From contig NZ_CP079203.1 of the NCBI RefSeq assembly GCF_019297835.1, positions 717,001 through 781,000 on the forward strand: DNA of 64,000 nt. The letters run 5' to 3'. The notes beneath the pieces are model-generated. The model saw nothing but the letters and a program-made list of their open reading frames with translations, was not told where the DNA came from and ran no database searches. The DNA is from Sphingomonas sanguinis (lineage in GTDB: Bacteria > Pseudomonadota > Alphaproteobacteria > Sphingomonadales > Sphingomonadaceae). A program made the translations under genes and the position numbers. Shown here piece by piece: positions 52,701 to 63,569 of this stretch. Numbering within the stretch: position 1 is the stretch's first letter; every line of letters starts with the position of its first letter.

Positions 52701-53243
52701 ATGACATCCTATCGCCCCGCCCCGTTCGCCCGGCCTGCCCATATCGTGCGCGCCTGTGTCCTGCTTGTCGGGCTGAGCCTGGCGGGCTGTGCGCGGGATC
52801 GCGATACGACACCTTACCCGTCGCTGGCGGTCCGGCCGGTCGAGAAGCAGGGCTTTGCCGAACCCGCCGCCAAGCCGGTCGTGCTGCGTCCCGACCCCAC
52901 GCTCGATGCGCAGATCGCCGACCTGACCCGCCGCCTGACGGGGATCGAGCAGGAATTCACCAAGGCGCATGACCAGGCCCGCACCGACGCCGCCAAGGCG
53001 CGCGGGGCGGCGGTCGGCAGCGAGGCATGGCTGACCGCGCAGACCGAACTGGCGACGCTGGACGAAATCCGCGCACGGACATCGTCCTTGCTGACCGAAG
53101 CGGATGATCGCGCGATCCAGCGGGCCACCGCGCTGGAGCCGGACTATCCGACGCTGACCGGCTTGCGTGAGCGGGCGTCGGCAGCAGTCGCGCGGCAGGC
53201 GGCGCAGATCAAGGCGATCAACGACAGCCTGCCCGCCGCCTGA
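52701..53243 (+). CDS. Small predicted lipoprotein with coiled-coil region
   Basis: A 180-residue protein. The signal peptide ends in a good lipobox, LSLAGC (Cys at about residue 30), so it is predicted to be lipidated. The middle (about 65-130) is a charged heptad-like helix (DAQIADLTRRLTGIEQEFTK), and a second helix closes the protein. No domain is recognised; an envelope structural role is possible. ATG 52701 follows GGAAGA. Its stop is 3 nt from that of the convergent spermidine-synthase-like gene. Confidence 0.72.
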   Translation: MTSYRPAPFARPAHIVRACVLLVGLSLAGCARDRDTTPYPSLAVRPVEKQGFAEPAAKPVVLRPDPTLDAQIADLTRRLTGIEQEFTKAHDQARTDAAKARGAAVGSEAWLTAQTELATLDEIRARTSSLLTEADDRAIQRATALEPDYPTLTGLRERASAAVARQAAQIKAINDSLPAA

Positions 53244-53246
53244 TGC

Positions 53247-55451
53247 TCAGAATTGGCGGATAAAGGGCAGGATGCTGGAATAATCATCGGTCCAGGCGGC
53301 GAGACCCGGCGGCGCCACCGCCGGGGTCCAGTCACCGCCCTGCGCCTCCAGTGTCTTGAGCACACGCGCGTCCCGCGACAGCGCCAGCCAGACCGAGGCG
53401 GAGGCCTGCGCCTCGCGATCCCGATCGGTCGGCACATAGCTCATCCGCGAAATCGCCCAGCCCCCTTCGCGCGCGGCGGCGGCGACCAGCGGCTCCAAAT
53501 CGACGAAGCGGTTGGAGATATGGACCAACAGCAACCCGCGCGGGGACAGGACACGGGCATAGGTCGCGAACGCCTCGCGGGTCAGCAGATGCGCCGGAAC
53601 CGCGTCCGACGAAAAGGCATCAAGCGCCAGCAGGTCGAGACTGGCGGGGGCTTCGGCGGCGAGGCGGATGCGCGCGTCGCCGATGCGAATGAGCGGATCA
53701 GGCTGGCAGCGGCGCAGATAGCTGAACTGGCCGGTATCGCGCGCAATGCGGACGATGACCGGATCGATCTCGTAGAAGCGCCAGCTTTGGCCCGGCTGTG
53801 CGTAGCAGGCGAGCGTCCCCGTCCCCAGCCCGACCACACCGATCCGCGCGGATGGTCCGTACAGCATCGGCGCGGCGCGCATCGCCCGGCCGACGCCGGA
53901 ATAGGGCGCGTAATAGGTGGTCGGCGTCCGCTCGCGCGCCGCCGAACCGCGAAGCTGGATGCCGTGGACCGTCGAGCCATGGTCCAGTTCGCGATAACCC
54001 GCGCCGTCGCGAACCGTGTAGACACCGAAATAACTGCGCATCCGCGCGTCACGCTCCATCGACAGCGACAGCGCACGATAGCCGCCGAACAGCACGAGCG
54101 CACCCGCCAGCAGCAGCACGAAACCGGCTCGCGCCCCGATGGTCAGGAAACCCAGCGCGGCGATGACCAAGAACACTGTCCCCTGCCGCTCCTCGCCGAA
54201 CCACGCCGCAGGCCCGACCAGCCGCAGGTCGAGGAGCAGCCCGATCACCACCGCCAGCGCGACCAGCATCGCGCGGGGATGCCGCCACCACAGGTCGCGG
54301 ATCACCGGCAGGATGAATTGCTGAGGGATCAGCATGCCCGCCGCCAGGATCAGCAGCGGATACTCGTACGTCCAGTCGAACAGCACCGGCGCCAGTATAC
54401 CTGCGAACACCCCACCCAGCGCGCCGCCGACCGCCATCCACAAATAAAAGCCGGTCAGCCGATCCACCGCAGGCCGCGCGCGGTACATGGCGGTGTGCAG
54501 CGCCACCGACACCATGAACAACAGCAGCAGCGCGACGGCGACGTTGGAATAGGGCCGCTCCGGATAGCCGCCCATGATGACCCCGCCGAACAGCAGCAGT
54601 GTCACCGGCGCGATCCGGGTCAGCGTATCTGCCGCACCCCGCCGGGTGGCGAAGGCGATGATGAAGCTCGCCAGATACAGCCCCAGCGGCAACACCCAGA
54701 GCAGCGGCATCGCGACGATGTCGGTCGTGATGTAGGTCGAAGTCGCCAGCACCAGCCCCGAGGGCACCGCCGCCAGCGCCACCCAATAGCCGATCCGCCG
54801 CCAGCCCGGCGCGGCCGAACTGGGTGCAGGATCGGCTGTGGGATCGCTCGACGCCGGTAGCCGCGTCGCACACCCCACGACCAGCAGCCCGAGCAGGCCA
54901 TAGCCCAGGCTCCACAACCGGCTCTGACCGTGAAGCGTCATCGCCGGTTCGACCAGCAGCGGATAGGCGATCAGCCCGGCAAAACTGCCTAGGTTGGACG
55001 CCGCATAAAGGGCGTAAGGGTTACGCCCCGGCTGGGCGAGCGCGAACCAGCGCTGGATCAGCGGCGCCTGCGCGGACACCGCGAAGAAGAGCGGTCCGAT
55101 GGACAGGCCGAGGAGCCATGGCACCCACAGCGCCGGTTCGGCATCGGGCGGCAGATCCACCGCCATCAACCCGATCGGCAGCCACAGCGCCGCCGCCGCC
55201 AGCACCAGGATATGCACCCCCGCCTGCACTTTGGGCCGCCACCGCCCGAGCGCATGGGCATAGGCATAGCCGCCCAGCAGCAGCGCCTGATAGACGAACA
55301 TCGCCGAGTTCCAGACGGCGGGCGCGCCACCCAGCCGGGGAAGCGCCATACGCGCGACCAGCGGCTGGACCAGGAACAGCAGGAACGATCCGGTCAGGAT
55401 CGTCGCCACGAACAGCGCGCGCGCCGCCAGGTCGGGGATACGGCGTGTCAC
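53247..55451 (-). CDS. Fused multi-pass membrane / spermidine-synthase-like protein
   Basis: A protein of about 734 residues. The first 480 residues hold about a dozen hydrophobic helices (from ALFVATILTGSFLLFLVQPL on). The last 240 have the spermidine-synthase Rossmann fold: IGVVGLGTGTLACYAQPG for nucleotide binding, YEIDPVIVRIAR and LLALDAFSSDAVPAHLLT in place of catalytic DAYD-type residues. Such fusions are common in proteobacteria; whether they make polyamines is unclear. GTG 55451 (VTRRIPDLAARALF) is chosen because it lies 12 nt after hemB; an earlier start would overlap hemB by 58 bp. It is cotranscribed with hemB. Confidence 0.82.
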   Translation of the reverse strand: MTRRIPDLAARALFVATILTGSFLLFLVQPLVARMALPRLGGAPAVWNSAMFVYQALLLGGYAYAHALGRWRPKVQAGVHILVLAAAALWLPIGLMAVDLPPDAEPALWVPWLLGLSIGPLFFAVSAQAPLIQRWFALAQPGRNPYALYAASNLGSFAGLIAYPLLVEPAMTLHGQSRLWSLGYGLLGLLVVGCATRLPASSDPTADPAPSSAAPGWRRIGYWVALAAVPSGLVLATSTYITTDIVAMPLLWVLPLGLYLASFIIAFATRRGAADTLTRIAPVTLLLFGGVIMGGYPERPYSNVAVALLLLFMVSVALHTAMYRARPAVDRLTGFYLWMAVGGALGGVFAGILAPVLFDWTYEYPLLILAAGMLIPQQFILPVIRDLWWRHPRAMLVALAVVIGLLLDLRLVGPAAWFGEERQGTVFLVIAALGFLTIGARAGFVLLLAGALVLFGGYRALSLSMERDARMRSYFGVYTVRDGAGYRELDHGSTVHGIQLRGSAARERTPTTYYAPYSGVGRAMRAAPMLYGPSARIGVVGLGTGTLACYAQPGQSWRFYEIDPVIVRIARDTGQFSYLRRCQPDPLIRIGDARIRLAAEAPASLDLLALDAFSSDAVPAHLLTREAFATYARVLSPRGLLLVHISNRFVDLEPLVAAAAREGGWAISRMSYVPTDRDREAQASASVWLALSRDARVLKTLEAQGGDWTPAVAPPGLAAWTDDYSSILPFIRQF

Positions 55452-55462
55452 GGGAATGGAGG

Positions 55463-56527
<1,065 letters not shown>

Positions 56528-56534
56528 TTAACGG

Positions 56535-57413
56535 GTGCGAGTAATTCGATCGGCAGCGATGGTGGTGAACGCCAAATCGCGGCGCGGACAGGCTTTGTTT
56601 CAGCAGGCCTGTGCGGCGATGTCCGACCTTCCCTTTCCGGTCGACGCCCGCGCAGTGGAGGACCCGAAGGATCTGGAGCCGACCGTCCGCGAGCTGCTGG
56701 CGGCCAAGCCCGACCTGTTGATCCTGGGCGGCGGCGACGGCACGATCAGCGGGCTGGTCGATCTGATGGTCGGGCATGACGTAATGCTGGGCGTCCTGCC
56801 GCTCGGCACCGCGAACAGCTTTGCCCGATCTCTCGGCATCCCGCTGACCGTCGAGGGGGCGGTGGACGTCATCCGCAACGGTCGTCCGCGCCGCATCGAC
56901 CTGGGTATGATCGACAAGGACTATTACGCCAATTGCGCCGCGATGGGGATCAGCCCCAAGATCGCCGAGACGGTCCCGCACGGGCTGAAGCGCGTGGGCG
57001 GACGGCTGGGCTATCTGGCCTGGGCTGCCTATCAGTTCCTGCGCTTCCGCCCCTTCACGCTGATCGTCGAGCAGGACGGCAAGCGCGAACGGCTGCGCGT
57101 GGTAGAAGTCCGCATCTCCAACGGCCCCTATCATGGCGGCACCGAGCTGGTGGACGCAGCCGCGGTCGACTCCGGTGAGATCGTCGTCCAAGCGGTGTGT
57201 GGCCATGTGAAGCGCCGCCTGATCGTCAACTGGGCGGCCAGCATCCTGCGCAGCGACTATCGCAAGGAAAAGGTCCGTGACTTCCGGGGGCGCGAGATCA
57301 AGCTGACCACCATTCCGCCGCTGCCCATCTCGATCGACGGCGAGGTTTTGGCGCGGACGCCGGTAACCGCGCGAATTGCACCGGGGATCATTGAGGTCAT
57401 CGCGCCCGCCTAG
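56535..57413 (+). CDS. Diacylglycerol/lipid kinase family protein (YegS/BmrU-like)
   Basis: A 292-residue DAGK-catalytic-domain protein. The nucleotide motif GGGDGT is at residues 65-70, LPLGTANSFARSLGIP follows, and the C-terminal beta domain includes DAAAVDSGEIVVQAV. It phosphorylates a lipid alcohol such as diacylglycerol or a sphingoid-like base with ATP at the inner membrane; in a sphingomonad the latter is an interesting option but unproven. It starts at GTG 56535 with AAAGGA 8 nt upstream. A repeat with terminator potential follows. Confidence 0.9.
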   Translation: MRVIRSAAMVVNAKSRRGQALFQQACAAMSDLPFPVDARAVEDPKDLEPTVRELLAAKPDLLILGGGDGTISGLVDLMVGHDVMLGVLPLGTANSFARSLGIPLTVEGAVDVIRNGRPRRIDLGMIDKDYYANCAAMGISPKIAETVPHGLKRVGGRLGYLAWAAYQFLRFRPFTLIVEQDGKRERLRVVEVRISNGPYHGGTELVDAAAVDSGEIVVQAVCGHVKRRLIVNWAASILRSDYRKEKVRDFRGREIKLTTIPPLPISIDGEVLARTPVTARIAPGIIEVIAPA

Positions 57414-57417
57414 ACCG

Positions 57418-57509
57418 CCCTCACCCTTCCCACCCGCTTGCAGCGGGCGGGCCCCTTCCCTCTCCCACCGGGAGAGGGAGGGAGGCGCACAGTGCCGGAA
57501 GGGTGAGGG
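57418..57509. terminator. Nested inverted repeat between convergent genes
   Basis: CCCTCACCCTTCC (57418-57430) is inverted at 57497-57509, and an inner CCCTCTCCC/GGGAGAGGG pair adds a second hairpin. It lies between the lipid kinase and MATE stops and probably terminates both. It is a different family from the two other intergenic repeats. Confidence 0.7.
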
Positions 57510-57548
57510 TAGTCAGGCGTCGGGCGGCTCGGCCACGCTCAACCGCAC

Positions 57549-58997
57549 CTACCCGACCGGCATCGCCTTGTTCGTCGGCTGCCCCTCGGCCAGCGCCTGT
57601 TCCTCGCATTCCTCCTTACCCGCCGCCGGGGCCATCCGCCCCTTGCGCCAGCCGCCATGCCGGTAATAGCCGATCGTCATCAGCATCGAGGCGAGCGATC
57701 CCGCCGGAAAGCTCCACCAGATGGCATCCGCGCCCAGGCTCGGCTCCAAGAGATTGGCGAGGCCGAAGCGCACCGGAAACATCGAGATCGCTAGGATCAC
57801 CAGCGGCCCCACCACCGCGCCGTTCGCACGTACCGTCGCCGCCAACACCATCGACACGCCGAACAGCATGAAGCTCCACCCGCCGATCAGGTTGATCTTG
57901 GCCGCAATGTCGATCGCCCCCGCTTCGTTCCCCAGGAACAGCCACAGCACATGCCGGTCGAGCAGCGTCACCGCCAGCACCAGCACGCCGGTCAGCAACA
58001 GGTTCATGCGCAGACCGGCACGGGTGATCCGGTCGACCCGGTCCCACTGTCCGGCACCGATATTCTGCGCCGCCATCGCGCTGACCGCCGCGCCGACCGC
58101 CATGGCGGGCATCTGGATATAGGTCCAAAGCTGGTTCGCCGCGCCGTACGCCGCCGTGGTCGAGGTACCGTGCCGGTTGACCAGCCCCATCATCGCCAGC
58201 GCCGAGGTGGAGACGACCAGCATCTGGAGGCCCATCGGAAAGCCCTTCACCACGATGGTCTTGAGCAACTCGGCAGTGGGGAACAGATAGCGCCACTCCG
58301 CCCCCCGCAGCCGGATGACCAGATCCTTGGCATAGAGATAGGTGACAAGCGCCAGCAGCGAGCCGGTATTGGCAATCAGCGTCGCGATCGCCGACCCCTC
58401 GATCCCCAGCGCAGGGACAGGTCCCAGCCCTAGGATGAAGAGCGGGTTCAACGCTACGTCGAGGACCGAACCCAACGCCATGAACTTCAACGGCGTGATC
58501 GAGTCGCCCACCCCGCGCAGCGCCATGGTCAGCAGCACTGAGACAAATCCCGGCGGCATCGCGGCGAAGATCACCCGCAGATAGGCCAGCGCAAGCGGAA
58601 ACACCTCGGCCGGGGTCGCCAGCGCGCGCAGGATCGCGGGCGCCGCCAGCCAGCCGACGCCGACGGTCGCGGTCGAAATCACCGCGAACAGCCCCAGTGC
58701 CGATCCCAGAACCCGGCGCACCGCCTCCACGTCGCGCCGTCCCATCGCCTGACCGATCAGAATGGTCGCCGCCATGCCAAAGCCGAAGGTCGCGGCAACC
58801 AGCAGGAACATGATGATATTGGCGTTGGTCGTCGCCGCCAGCGCCCGCTCGCCCAGAAACTGGCCGATCCAGATCGCGTTGATCGACCCGTTAAGCGATT
58901 GCAGCACGCTCGACCCCAGGGTCGGCAGCGCGAACAGCAACAGCGTCTTTCCGATCGGACCGGCAGTGAGATCACGACGGCCATTTGGAGCCTTCAT
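57549..58997 (-). CDS. MATE-family multidrug/metabolite exporter
   Basis: A 482-residue inner-membrane protein with 12 hydrophobic helices. The N-terminal half has the MATE landmarks (FALPTLGSSVLQSLNGSINAIWIGQF and ALRGVGDSITPLKFMALGSVLD), repeated in the second half. It exports cationic compounds using a H+ or Na+ gradient. Its start codon overlaps the stop of an exported hypothetical protein by 4 bp, so the two are coupled. The C-terminal tail (about 30 residues) is hydrophilic. Confidence 0.92.
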   Translation of the reverse strand: MKAPNGRRDLTAGPIGKTLLLFALPTLGSSVLQSLNGSINAIWIGQFLGERALAATTNANIIMFLLVAATFGFGMAATILIGQAMGRRDVEAVRRVLGSALGLFAVISTATVGVGWLAAPAILRALATPAEVFPLALAYLRVIFAAMPPGFVSVLLTMALRGVGDSITPLKFMALGSVLDVALNPLFILGLGPVPALGIEGSAIATLIANTGSLLALVTYLYAKDLVIRLRGAEWRYLFPTAELLKTIVVKGFPMGLQMLVVSTSALAMMGLVNRHGTSTTAAYGAANQLWTYIQMPAMAVGAAVSAMAAQNIGAGQWDRVDRITRAGLRMNLLLTGVLVLAVTLLDRHVLWLFLGNEAGAIDIAAKINLIGGWSFMLFGVSMVLAATVRANGAVVGPLVILAISMFPVRFGLANLLEPSLGADAIWWSFPAGSLASMLMTIGYYRHGGWRKGRMAPAAGKEECEEQALAEGQPTNKAMPVG

Positions 58998-59872
58998 GGC
59001 TTGGCCGCCTTGCTCATGATCTCCTCGTCGGCGAACTTCGCCATGTCCGCAAATTGAAATGCGGGCGGCTTGTTACCCTGCCCGGCGTACAGCCCACGCA
59101 GATAGCCCCAGTCGAACGGCGTCAAAGCCTCGGGCGCACCGCCCTCCGGATCGAACAGCGACAGGATGCTCGACACGGCCTCGTTCTTCCTTGGGCGGAC
59201 CTCGGCCAGCAGGCGCATCGAGGCATAGTCGCCGATCTGGTTGATCGACTTGCCCAACACCGCGTTGCGATCGATCAGCAGGACGGCGGCGGCGATCTGC
59301 GACTTGATCGGCAGGTTGATGCGGCTGGCGCTGGGGATGGTGAGCGTCGGCAGCTCGTTGCCGAACTGCATGATCTGATCGCCGTCCCGGCTGGTGATGG
59401 CGGTCATGTGCCAGACATGGACCGGTCCCTTGTCGCGGATCATCGCAGTGACGTCGGCGGATTGCAGGCGACCGAAAATGCCGGGTCGATGATCTGCCAG
59501 CCACTTCACCTGATCGGCCCCGTTGTCGACGAACAGGACCAGCACATTGGGGCGGCATTTCTCACCGCCGAGGCTGATCCCCAGGCGGACCGCATTGCCC
59601 ATGATCCGGTCGGCGATCCCGAGAATCGTGTCACGGGGCAGGCCGACACCGCCGATGCAAAGCGGCTGTGTCATGCGGGAGAGCGGCTCGTTGCCATCGG
59701 GATAGCCGGAGATTCCGCGGAACCAGCGAAGCGTCTCCCGCTTGGGGGGCAGCGGGCGCGCCGTGACCACGATCGGGTCGGACGGAGAAGAGGCCCCCGC
59801 CTGCGCCGACGCGGCCTGACCGACGCCGAAAGACGCGAGCAATGCCAAAGCCGTAACAACCGTTCCTCGCAT
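58994..59872 (-). CDS. Exported protein of unknown function, coupled to a MATE exporter
   Basis: A 292-residue protein with signal peptide MRGTVVTALALLASFGVGQAASA. The mature part has no motif I recognise. Visible features are VVTARPLPPKRETLRWF, two cysteines (PLCIGGVGLP and GEKCRPNV) that could form a disulphide, and a compact C-terminal segment ending KFADEEIMSKAAKP. It probably acts in the periplasm. It lies 27 nt downstream of alaS and overlaps the MATE gene by 4 bp, so a role in the export function is an inference. Confidence 0.75.
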   Translation of the reverse strand: MRGTVVTALALLASFGVGQAASAQAGASSPSDPIVVTARPLPPKRETLRWFRGISGYPDGNEPLSRMTQPLCIGGVGLPRDTILGIADRIMGNAVRLGISLGGEKCRPNVLVLFVDNGADQVKWLADHRPGIFGRLQSADVTAMIRDKGPVHVWHMTAITSRDGDQIMQFGNELPTLTIPSASRINLPIKSQIAAAVLLIDRNAVLGKSINQIGDYASMRLLAEVRPRKNEAVSSILSLFDPEGGAPEALTPFDWGYLRGLYAGQGNKPPAFQFADMAKFADEEIMSKAAKP

Positions 59873-59899
59873 CGCTCGCCCCCTTTTTCGTCGATAAGA

Positions 59900-62548
59900 T
59901 CAGCCCGCCAGCGCGTCCCGTACCGCCTGGAGCGCTTCGGCGCCCTTGGTGCCGTCGGGGCCGCCGCCCTGAGCCATGTCGGGACGACCACCGCCGCCCT
60001 GCCCGCCCAGCGCCGCCACCGCCTTGCGCAGCAGTTCGACCGCATTGTGCTTGGCCGTCAGATCGTCCGTGACGCCGACCGCGACCGAGGCGCGGCCGTC
60101 ATTGACCGCGACCATCACCGCCACGCCCGATCCGCCCAGACGCTGCTTGGCATCGTCCACCGCGCCGCGCAGCCCCTTGGCCTCGAAGCCGTCGAGCACC
60201 TGGCCGATGAACGCCACGTCGCCGATCTGCTCCGGCCCGGCCGCCGCACCACCGGCCCCGCCGCCCATGGCGAGCGCCTTCTTCGCCTCGGCCAGTTCGC
60301 GCTCCAGACGGCGACGATCCTCGACCAGCGCGGCGATGCGCGCGGGCACTTCGTCGGGGGTAGTCTTGAGCGTCGCGGCGGCGGCCTTCAGCATGTCGTC
60401 ACGGTGCGACAGATAGGCGCGTGCGCCCTCACCGGTCAGCGCCTCGACACGGCGCACGCCGCTCGACACCGCGCCTTCCGACACGATCTTGAACACGCCG
60501 ATCTCGCCCAGCGCATTCACATGGGTGCCGCCGCAGAGTTCGAGGGAGTAGGTGCCGTCGGCATCCTCACCCATCGACACGACGCGCACCTCGTCGCCAT
60601 ATTTCTCGCCGAACAGCGCCATCGCGCCCATTTCGATCGCTTCGTCCGGCGTCATCAGACGAGTGACGACCGAGCCGTTGCCGCGCACCTGCTCGTTCAC
60701 CTTCGTCTCGACCTCGGCAATGTCGTCGGCAGTCATGCCGACCGGCTGCGAGAAGTCGAAGCGCAGGCGTTCGGGGGCGACCATCGACCCCTTCTGCGCG
60801 ACATGGGTGCCCAGCCGCTGACGCAGCGCCTCATGCAACAGGTGCGTCGCCGAATGGTTGGCGCGGATCGCGGCGCGGCGCGCGGTGTCGATGGCCAGCT
60901 TGACGCTGTCGCCGACCTTGATGCCGCCTTCCTGGATCTCGGCATTGTGCACGAACACGCGGCCGAGCTGCTTGGAGGTGTCGGTGACGACCGCCTTCAG
61001 ACCCGTATCGCTGGAGATGGTGCCGCTGTCGCCGACCTGGCCGCCGCTCTCGCCATAAAAGGGCGTCTGGTTGACGATGACCGATACCGTATCGCCAGCG
61101 GCAGCGCTGTCGACCCGCGCCCCGTCCTTGACCAGCGCGAGCACTTCGCCCTCGCCGGTGTCGGAGGCATAGCCGAGGAATTCGGTCGAGCCCGTCTCTT
61201 CCGCGATGTCGAACCACACATCGTCCGACGCCTTCGCGCCCGAGCCCTTCCAGGCGGCGCGTGCAGCGCGCTTCTGCTCGGCCATGGCGGCGTCGAAGCC
61301 TGCGCGGTCGACCGACAGGTTCTGCGCGCGCAGCGCGTCTTCGGTCAGGTCATAGGGGAAGCCATAGGTGTCATAGAGCTTGAACGCCGTCTCACCTGCC
61401 AGCGTCGCGCCGGGTGCCATGCCCGCCGTCGCCTCATCGAGCAGCTTCAGGCCCTTGTCGAGCGTCTGGCGGAAGCGGGTTTCTTCTTGGCGGAGGGTCG
61501 CTTCGATCAGCGGCTGCGCACGGACCAGCTCGGGATAGGCCGCACCCATCTCGGCGACCAGCGCCGGGACCAGCCGGTGCATCAACGGCTCCTTGGCGCC
61601 CAGCAGATGCGCATGCCGCATCGCGCGGCGCATGATGCGACGAAGCACATAGCCGCGCCCCTCATTGGCAGGCAGCACCCCGTCCGCGACCAGGAACCCG
61701 GCCGAGCGCAGATGGTCGGCGATGACCCGGTGCGACGCCTTCTGGCCGTCCTCCGCCTTGGTATGGGTCAGTTCGCACGAGGCGGCGATCAGCGCCTTGA
61801 AGGTGTCGGTGTCGTAATTGTCGTGCACGCCCTGAAGGACGGCGGCGATCCGCTCCAGCCCCATGCCCGTGTCGATCGACTTCTTGGGCAGTTCGCCGAC
61901 GATCTCATTGGCTTCCTGCTCGAACTGCATGAAGACCAGGTTCCAGATCTCGACGAATCGGTCGCCATCCTCCTCCGGGCTGCCGGGAGGACCGCCATAG
62001 ATATGGTCGCCGTGATCGTAGAAGATTTCGGAGCACGGACCGCACGGCCCATTCTCGCCCATCGCCCAGAAATTGTCCTTGGTCGGGATGCGGATGATCT
62101 TGTGCTCGGGCAGGCCTGCGATCTTCTTCCACAGGTCGAACGCCTCGTCATCGGTGTGATAGACGGTGGCGGTCAGCTTCTCCGGATTGATGCCCCAGAT
62201 CTTGGTCAGCAGGGTCCAGGCATGGGTGATCGCCTGTTCCTTAAAATAGTCGCCGAACGAGAAATTGCCGAGCATTTCAAAGAAGGTATGGTGGCGCGCG
62301 GTATAGCCGACATTGTCGAGATCGTTATGCTTGCCGCCCGCGCGTACGCACTTCTGCGAGCTGGTCGCGGTGGAATAGGGGCGCGATTCCAGGCCGGTGA
62401 ACACGTTCTTGAACGGCACCATGCCCGCATTCACGAACATCAGCGTCGGGTCGTTCTGCGGCACGAGCGGCGCGGAGGGCACGATCTGGTGCCCTTCGCT
62501 TCCGAAATAGTCGAGAAAGCCGCGGCGGATGTCGTTGGTCGAGGTCAT
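59900..62548 (-). CDS. alaS: Alanyl-tRNA synthetase
   Basis: An 882-residue class II synthetase, the family's normal length. The N-terminal catalytic domain begins [20 protein letters not shown] and has motif 2/3 residues; the editing domain has [11 protein letters not shown] and the zinc-binding CGGTH. The C-Ala domain (from about 740) includes the [12 protein letters not shown] motif near the end. It charges tRNA-Ala in the cytoplasm and edits Ser/Gly mischarging. ATG 62548 matches the family start. It lies 32 nt after the small membrane protein gene and is probably cotranscribed. Confidence 0.98.
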   Translation of the reverse strand: MTSTNDIRRGFLDYFGSEGHQIVPSAPLVPQNDPTLMFVNAGMVPFKNVFTGLESRPYSTATSSQKCVRAGGKHNDLDNVGYTARHHTFFEMLGNFSFGDYFKEQAITHAWTLLTKIWGINPEKLTATVYHTDDEAFDLWKKIAGLPEHKIIRIPTKDNFWAMGENGPCGPCSEIFYDHGDHIYGGPPGSPEEDGDRFVEIWNLVFMQFEQEANEIVGELPKKSIDTGMGLERIAAVLQGVHDNYDTDTFKALIAASCELTHTKAEDGQKASHRVIADHLRSAGFLVADGVLPANEGRGYVLRRIMRRAMRHAHLLGAKEPLMHRLVPALVAEMGAAYPELVRAQPLIEATLRQEETRFRQTLDKGLKLLDEATAGMAPGATLAGETAFKLYDTYGFPYDLTEDALRAQNLSVDRAGFDAAMAEQKRAARAAWKGSGAKASDDVWFDIAEETGSTEFLGYASDTGEGEVLALVKDGARVDSAAAGDTVSVIVNQTPFYGESGGQVGDSGTISSDTGLKAVVTDTSKQLGRVFVHNAEIQEGGIKVGDSVKLAIDTARRAAIRANHSATHLLHEALRQRLGTHVAQKGSMVAPERLRFDFSQPVGMTADDIAEVETKVNEQVRGNGSVVTRLMTPDEAIEMGAMALFGEKYGDEVRVVSMGEDADGTYSLELCGGTHVNALGEIGVFKIVSEGAVSSGVRRVEALTGEGARAYLSHRDDMLKAAAATLKTTPDEVPARIAALVEDRRRLERELAEAKKALAMGGGAGGAAAGPEQIGDVAFIGQVLDGFEAKGLRGAVDDAKQRLGGSGVAVMVAVNDGRASVAVGVTDDLTAKHNAVELLRKAVAALGGQGGGGRPDMAQGGGPDGTKGAEALQAVRDALAG

Positions 62549-62580
62549 AAGCGCGGGCTTAGGCGAGGTTTCGCGCGCGC

Positions 62581-62892
62581 TCAAGCGCCCGCGCGTTCGG
62601 CTCGTTCCGTCGCATCGTCGTGAGCAGCGGGACGACGCCACCAGAGATACCGGATCAGGACGAACCCCAGGCCATCGCCAACCAACCGGCCGACGGGATG
62701 CCCGACCATGTCGGCGGCATGTTCGAACCGCCCCAGCGTCAGGCCCAGGGCGAACAGAATGGCGGGCAATCGCGGCTCGGTCACGCCGAAAACACGGCCA
62801 AGGAGCCAATAGGCCAGCCCACAGATGATGACGGCATTCAGCAGGCCGTTGGCAAAGCCAACCAGCAGTTCAATCACGAGATCGATGGTCAT
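62581..62892 (-). CDS. Small membrane protein of unknown function
   Basis: A 103-residue protein with two or three hydrophobic segments ([25 protein letters not shown] region and [13 protein letters not shown]) and a short basic tail ([20 protein letters not shown]). No family is recognised. It is coupled to the interrupted dioxygenase gene by an ATGA overlap and lies just upstream of alaS. Confidence 0.6.
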   Translation of the reverse strand: MTIDLVIELLVGFANGLLNAVIICGLAYWLLGRVFGVTEPRLPAILFALGLTLGRFEHAADMVGHPVGRLVGDGLGFVLIRYLWWRRPAAHDDATERAERAGA

Positions 62893-63569
62893 GATAGTCT
62901 CCCCTGCCCGTCCGTGCCCCAGCGCAAACCACCCGGTAAGTCATCCGCCGAGAGATCGATCTGCAAGACCCGCCGGTGCCGCCCCGGTCCGGCGCGGGCC
63001 GAGGCGTGAAGGATCAGCGTGCGGTACAGCCGAACCTCGCCCGCCTCGGCCAGGCAAACCGCCTCGCCCAGCTGACCGACGACGCCCTCAATCGCATCCT
63101 CGGCGATCAGGCCCAGCCGGGGCGATCCCGGTGCGACCAACAGCGGCGCATTGTCCGCATCGACGGGATCGAGAAGGAGGCGGACCGTGACCATGCGCTC
63201 CAGCGCCGACACCGGCGGCGCGACGTGGACGCGCCCCTGCTTAACGGTCCATGGTCCGAACCCTGCAACCTCGCGTCGCTCGACCACCTCGATGGTTCGG
63301 TCCTAATGCCACCCCAATGCCCAGTTCGCATCGTCCTGCTTGTCGAACAGGATCGCGCGGACCGGCCGCACGCCTTCGCCGACGACCGGCTTCATCGCGG
63401 TGCAGAGCCGGTCCACGGCGGACAATCTGGCGGCGCGGGCCGGATCGATCCGCCATCCCGGACGACCGTCGGGCCAGTCGCCGAACAGCGCCGCCAGCTC
63501 GACCAACCCTCCGTCGTCCAGCCGCGAGGGCCACAGGGCATAGCCGCGCGAGTCCAGCTCGGCGATCAT
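62889..63569 (-). pseudogene. Phytanoyl-CoA dioxygenase (PhyH)-like gene interrupted by an amber codon
   Basis: A 227-codon frame that is continuous except for TAG at codon 89 (63303-63305). The first part ends ANWALGWH and the next codons in the same frame read DRTIEVVERREVAGFGPW. The stop therefore replaces the middle residue of a GWH-x-DRT segment, the HxD iron-binding motif of PhyH/2-oxoglutarate oxygenases; CAG (Gln) to TAG would be a single change. The rest (VTVRLLLDPVDADNAPLLVAPGS, LYRTLILHASARAGPGRHRRVLQ with the distal His and Arg) is intact. The gene is coupled by 4-bp overlaps to an upstream M24 peptidase and a downstream membrane protein. Either a recent nonsense mutation or a sequence error. 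Confidence 0.85.

Noticed and set aside
53253..54860. Plus-strand frame of over 500 codons opposite the spermidine-synthase-like gene
   Set aside because: Composition is Arg/His/Gln-rich, with no domain; antisense artefact.
58985..62623. Very long open frame (over 1200 codons) on the plus strand opposite alaS and its neighbours
   Set aside because: It is antisense to well-recognised genes and has no family-like protein or ribosome-binding site; high GC keeps antisense frames open.
63288..63569. Frameshift explanation for the split PhyH-like gene
   Set aside because: The two parts are in the same frame (stop at 63303-63305 is 18 nt, a multiple of three, from the next visible start), so it is a nonsense codon, not a frameshift.
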